A stretch of DNA of 64,000 nucleotides, taken from Crotophaga sulcirostris (lineage: Eukaryota; Chordata; Aves; Cuculiformes; Crotophagidae). Positions within the stretch are counted from its first letter, which is position 1; each line of letters starts with the position of its first letter. Made by a program: the position numbers and the translations under genes. The DNA lies in contig VYZB01000281.1 in NCBI GenBank assembly GCA_013397455.1, forward strand, positions 496,001 through 560,000, written 5' to 3'. Below are positions 61,603-64,000 of this stretch, piece after piece. A model generated the notes under the pieces. That model did not search any database. It saw only the letters and a list, made by a program, of their open reading frames with translations, and was not told the origin of the DNA.

Positions 61603-64000
61603 GCAGCCTCAGGATTTGGTCTTGGCATCAATTTTGGAAAAGGTTAAGAAGTCAAAGTTTATTATTGTGACATTCTCAAATAATTAACTTATGAACGAGA
61701 CATGATTTTTTATCAAGTGCAAACTTAAAAGGCATCTTCTTGTACACTCAGCAATCCAGAAGTCATAGAAAAGTCTGGGAAGTAGTTTTCACTGCCTTGG
61801 TGTATCAATATGAAACCATGAGAAAATGAGGAAAGGTAAAGAGGCAAGGGTTCTCCTGATACTTGAAGAAATAATAAAGTAGTAAAAGCCATAAAAGACA
61901 AAGGTGGAGACAATTTGCAGATGCCCTTTTCACTGAAGAAGGCAATGGGGCAGGTTCTAGGGAGAAATGATTCCTGTTTCAAGATGAAACCAGTGAATGA
62001 GACTTCAAACCTCTCATTCAAAGGAAGTATAACTTTAGGTTATATTTAGATGAGCTAAGTAGCCTAGGATGGAGAAAGGACACCAGACATGGTGGCAGGC
62101 CTTAGCTCAGACAGCAGGAAAGAAACCAGTGGCTGTTGAGAGGGATTTAATATATGAATGATAGGCTGCAGTGCTTGCATGTTGATTTGAGTCCTTTTTG
62201 CAACTGTAAAAGCTTCCTCTGCATTTCTAGGGGCAGTTTGGAAGTGGAAATCTAACCATATGATATCTAGTATATCATCAAATATCATCAAAGCCAGTAT
62301 TTCCTACTAGTTTTAATAGCTTAACTTGAGATTTGGAGCTATTTTAGCAACTTCTGCAAGCAGCCCTGGTGTGTGCTGCGTGCATCTGACCTAAGGCAGA
62401 ATTCAGCTGCTGGGCTTGGGGTAAATAAGATCTGAATGTGTCTTCATAAGCTTGTTTCACCCATAACTATCTGGCACAACGATGACAAGGAGGTCTATAA
62501 TCATTACTTCTGGTTGCTGTCATTGCTGTAGTCAGTGACTCAAATTTTCTCCTAGGTGAAACCTGACAGCAAAGCAAGTTGGAGAATGATTTTTGTGTGG
62601 AAAACAGTAGGGGGGCATACAGTAAGGTTGTGTATCACATAACATTAAATCATCTCCTGGTGGCAGACAGTGACTCTGTCTCATGTAATAACAGTCCATT
62701 TGGTCTTCAACCTCAAAGAAGTAGTCAGCTATACTGACAGAAAAAAAACAACAAAAAAAAACCCCAAGAGGGCAGGTGGGGCAAAGTAAAAGTTCCTCTG
62801 ACTGCCTGAATATGAAGCAATGTTCATGAAAGCAACATGAACAGTTAACACACAGGCATTGCATCCTTCTCCCTGTTGCTCTTGACCTGGTAGCCAAAAA
62901 ACACAGTGCACATGTGGTGAATTTGATCTCTAGATAACTGCACTCAGTAGAATTGTAACAGTGCATTAGCATGAAAAATAACATACTGCACAGCTGTGTG
63001 AAAGTGGATCTGGTGCTTGTCACATATATTTTAATAGAAGATGCCTAGAAGGTGATCTCAGAACAAACATGTCAGAAGGCAAAAGACAGAAAGGAGAAAA
63101 AAACACCCCCAAATCTCTGTATGTTCTTAAAGGGGTTTTGACATACCAAGTGTAGGTTTACAAGAGTTGAAATAAAATTGTTTCAAGATAGAAATCTCTG
63201 TAATCCTTTTTATTCCGTGAACCTCAGACACTGAGGGTTTTGGCAGATGGGCTCTGGTGAATCTTGCTGGGTTGGTGCAAGAGAAAGGTTTTGCAGGCAC
63301 CCCATTCCTTCCCTCTACCAGCTGATGGATGGGAATGTGTGTTGGTGCCTACTCTGTAGTCTGGTACTGGGGCCTGAACTCAGCATCGTTGGGGCACCGG
63401 GGGCAGGAGGTGGGAGAAGATGCTCTCTTCTACAGACTCATCTCCTGGGCAGGACAGCCTCCCCAGGGTGGTGAGGTGGATGGTTGAGGTGGCAACAACT
63501 TAACCACCACAGCAATATTCACCAAACATTATCAATGCTTTTAGAGAAACAAACCCACTGGACTACATTGATTTAGACCAGATTTAGGCAGCAACCTTAA
63601 ATGAGCAACATTTTCTGTGAGTTCCTAATTAGAGCCATGTATATATGAGCTTTTATTTCAAATTCTTGCAAAGTGATTCCTCCCTTGTAAAAGAAAGAAC
63701 GCTGGTAGCTGCATGTAAATAAATATTGCTACAGTTGCTTATCTTTGGAGGGTTTCAAACCTAACCTCCTCCACGATCCTCCCAGCAAATATTTTAGAGC
63801 TGTATCTTCCCTGAAAAACCTTGCATTCCTGAACTGTTTGTTGTCCACATGCTGATAACCTTGACAGTCCGTTTTTACAAGGTCTCAGCTAAAACTCAGA
63901 GGGAGGCTGGCAATCTGTGTGAGCTTTCCAAAACTGTTGTCTACCACACTCGTCTATTTTCCAGCATAACAAATCCCTGACTTTTTAAAAATCGTTTGTC

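Larger units (their letters stand above)
19028..64000 (-). other. MAML2: MAML2 intron 1, 3' part (runs off the window)
   Basis: Everything above the acceptor at 19028 lies upstream of exon 2 in the gene. Intron 1 of MAML2 is very long in mammals, and nothing in these 45 kb resembles the exon 1 basic Notch/CSL-binding helix or a GC-rich promoter, so the whole stretch is read as intron. It contains CR1 fragments, old relics and simple repeats listed separately. A nested non-coding gene cannot be excluded without transcript data. Confidence 0.8.
49336..64000. other. Intronic sequence without recognised genes
   Basis: Nearly 15 kb with no recognised exon, RNA gene or young transposon. It contains the AT-rich block at 51151-51250, the palindrome at 52815-52830, possible old repeat traces near 52461-52525, 55400-55600 and 57419-57470, an A-rich run at 54851-54893 and a 12-bp hairpin at 61575-61602. 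The longer minus frames at 55819-56271, 60699-61220 and 62532-63023 lack recognisable domains or splice context and are not called as genes. Confidence 0.55.

Noticed and set aside
62532..63023. 163-codon cysteine-rich minus-strand open frame
   Set aside because: The cysteines do not form a recognisable zinc-finger or knottin spacing, and the frame includes low-complexity poly-A-derived phenylalanine runs.
1..64000. CRISPR arrays, operons, endogenous retrovirus proteins, tRNA genes, defence or toxin systems
   Set aside because: None was seen. The window is vertebrate intronic DNA, and the only reverse-transcriptase sequence is CR1-type LINE.

Overview
This window is vertebrate nuclear DNA, most likely from a bird. 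Three things point that way: abundant CR1 LINE retrotransposons with avian-type reverse-transcriptase fragments and ATTCTATGAT-like 3' ends, very old CR1/L3-like relics, and one clearly recognisable vertebrate exon. A crocodilian or turtle is not strictly excluded, but a bird fits best. There are no operons, prokaryotic genes, CRISPR arrays, tRNA or rRNA genes.

The only coding sequence I can support is one internal exon on the minus strand, 19027 down to 17573. It encodes 485 residues of the Notch co-activator mastermind-like 2 (MAML2) and corresponds to exon 2 of the mammalian gene. It has a clean acceptor (pyrimidine tract plus AG) and a consensus donor (CAG|GTAAGG), and both splice boundaries fall between codons. 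The rest of the window is intron by inference: 19028-64000 is the 3' part of intron 1, and 1-17572 is the 5' part of intron 2. Exon 1 (the Notch/CSL-binding segment) and exons 3 onward are not in the window.

The introns hold two ages of transposon debris. (1) Moderately old avian CR1 fragments lie at 2465-3478 (minus, internally deleted), 8120-8390 (plus, ending in a TATCC pentamer array), 9507-9665 (minus), 24205-24376 (plus), 26241-26545 (minus), 29561-29840 (minus) and 47032-47116 (plus). Three of these share a 3' UTR with a hexamer AACACY repeat. (2) Very old relics include a CR1/L3-like body at 39580-40740 (plus), another at 49203-49335 (minus), and short palindromic GCCTGATCC-type repeats at 30068-30128 and 33025-33083, with weaker ones elsewhere. 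Several perfect inverted repeats and two strongly strand-skewed tracts (pyrimidine 8785-9230, purine 37500-37860) are also noted.

I found no evidence for an undescribed system. The most useful second-look items are the MAML2 exon with its short mixed-codon polyglutamine tracts, a palindromic pair of POU octamers at 43564-43589, and the old repeat relics. All other open reading frames are unsupported, being short, without recognisable domains and consistent with chance.
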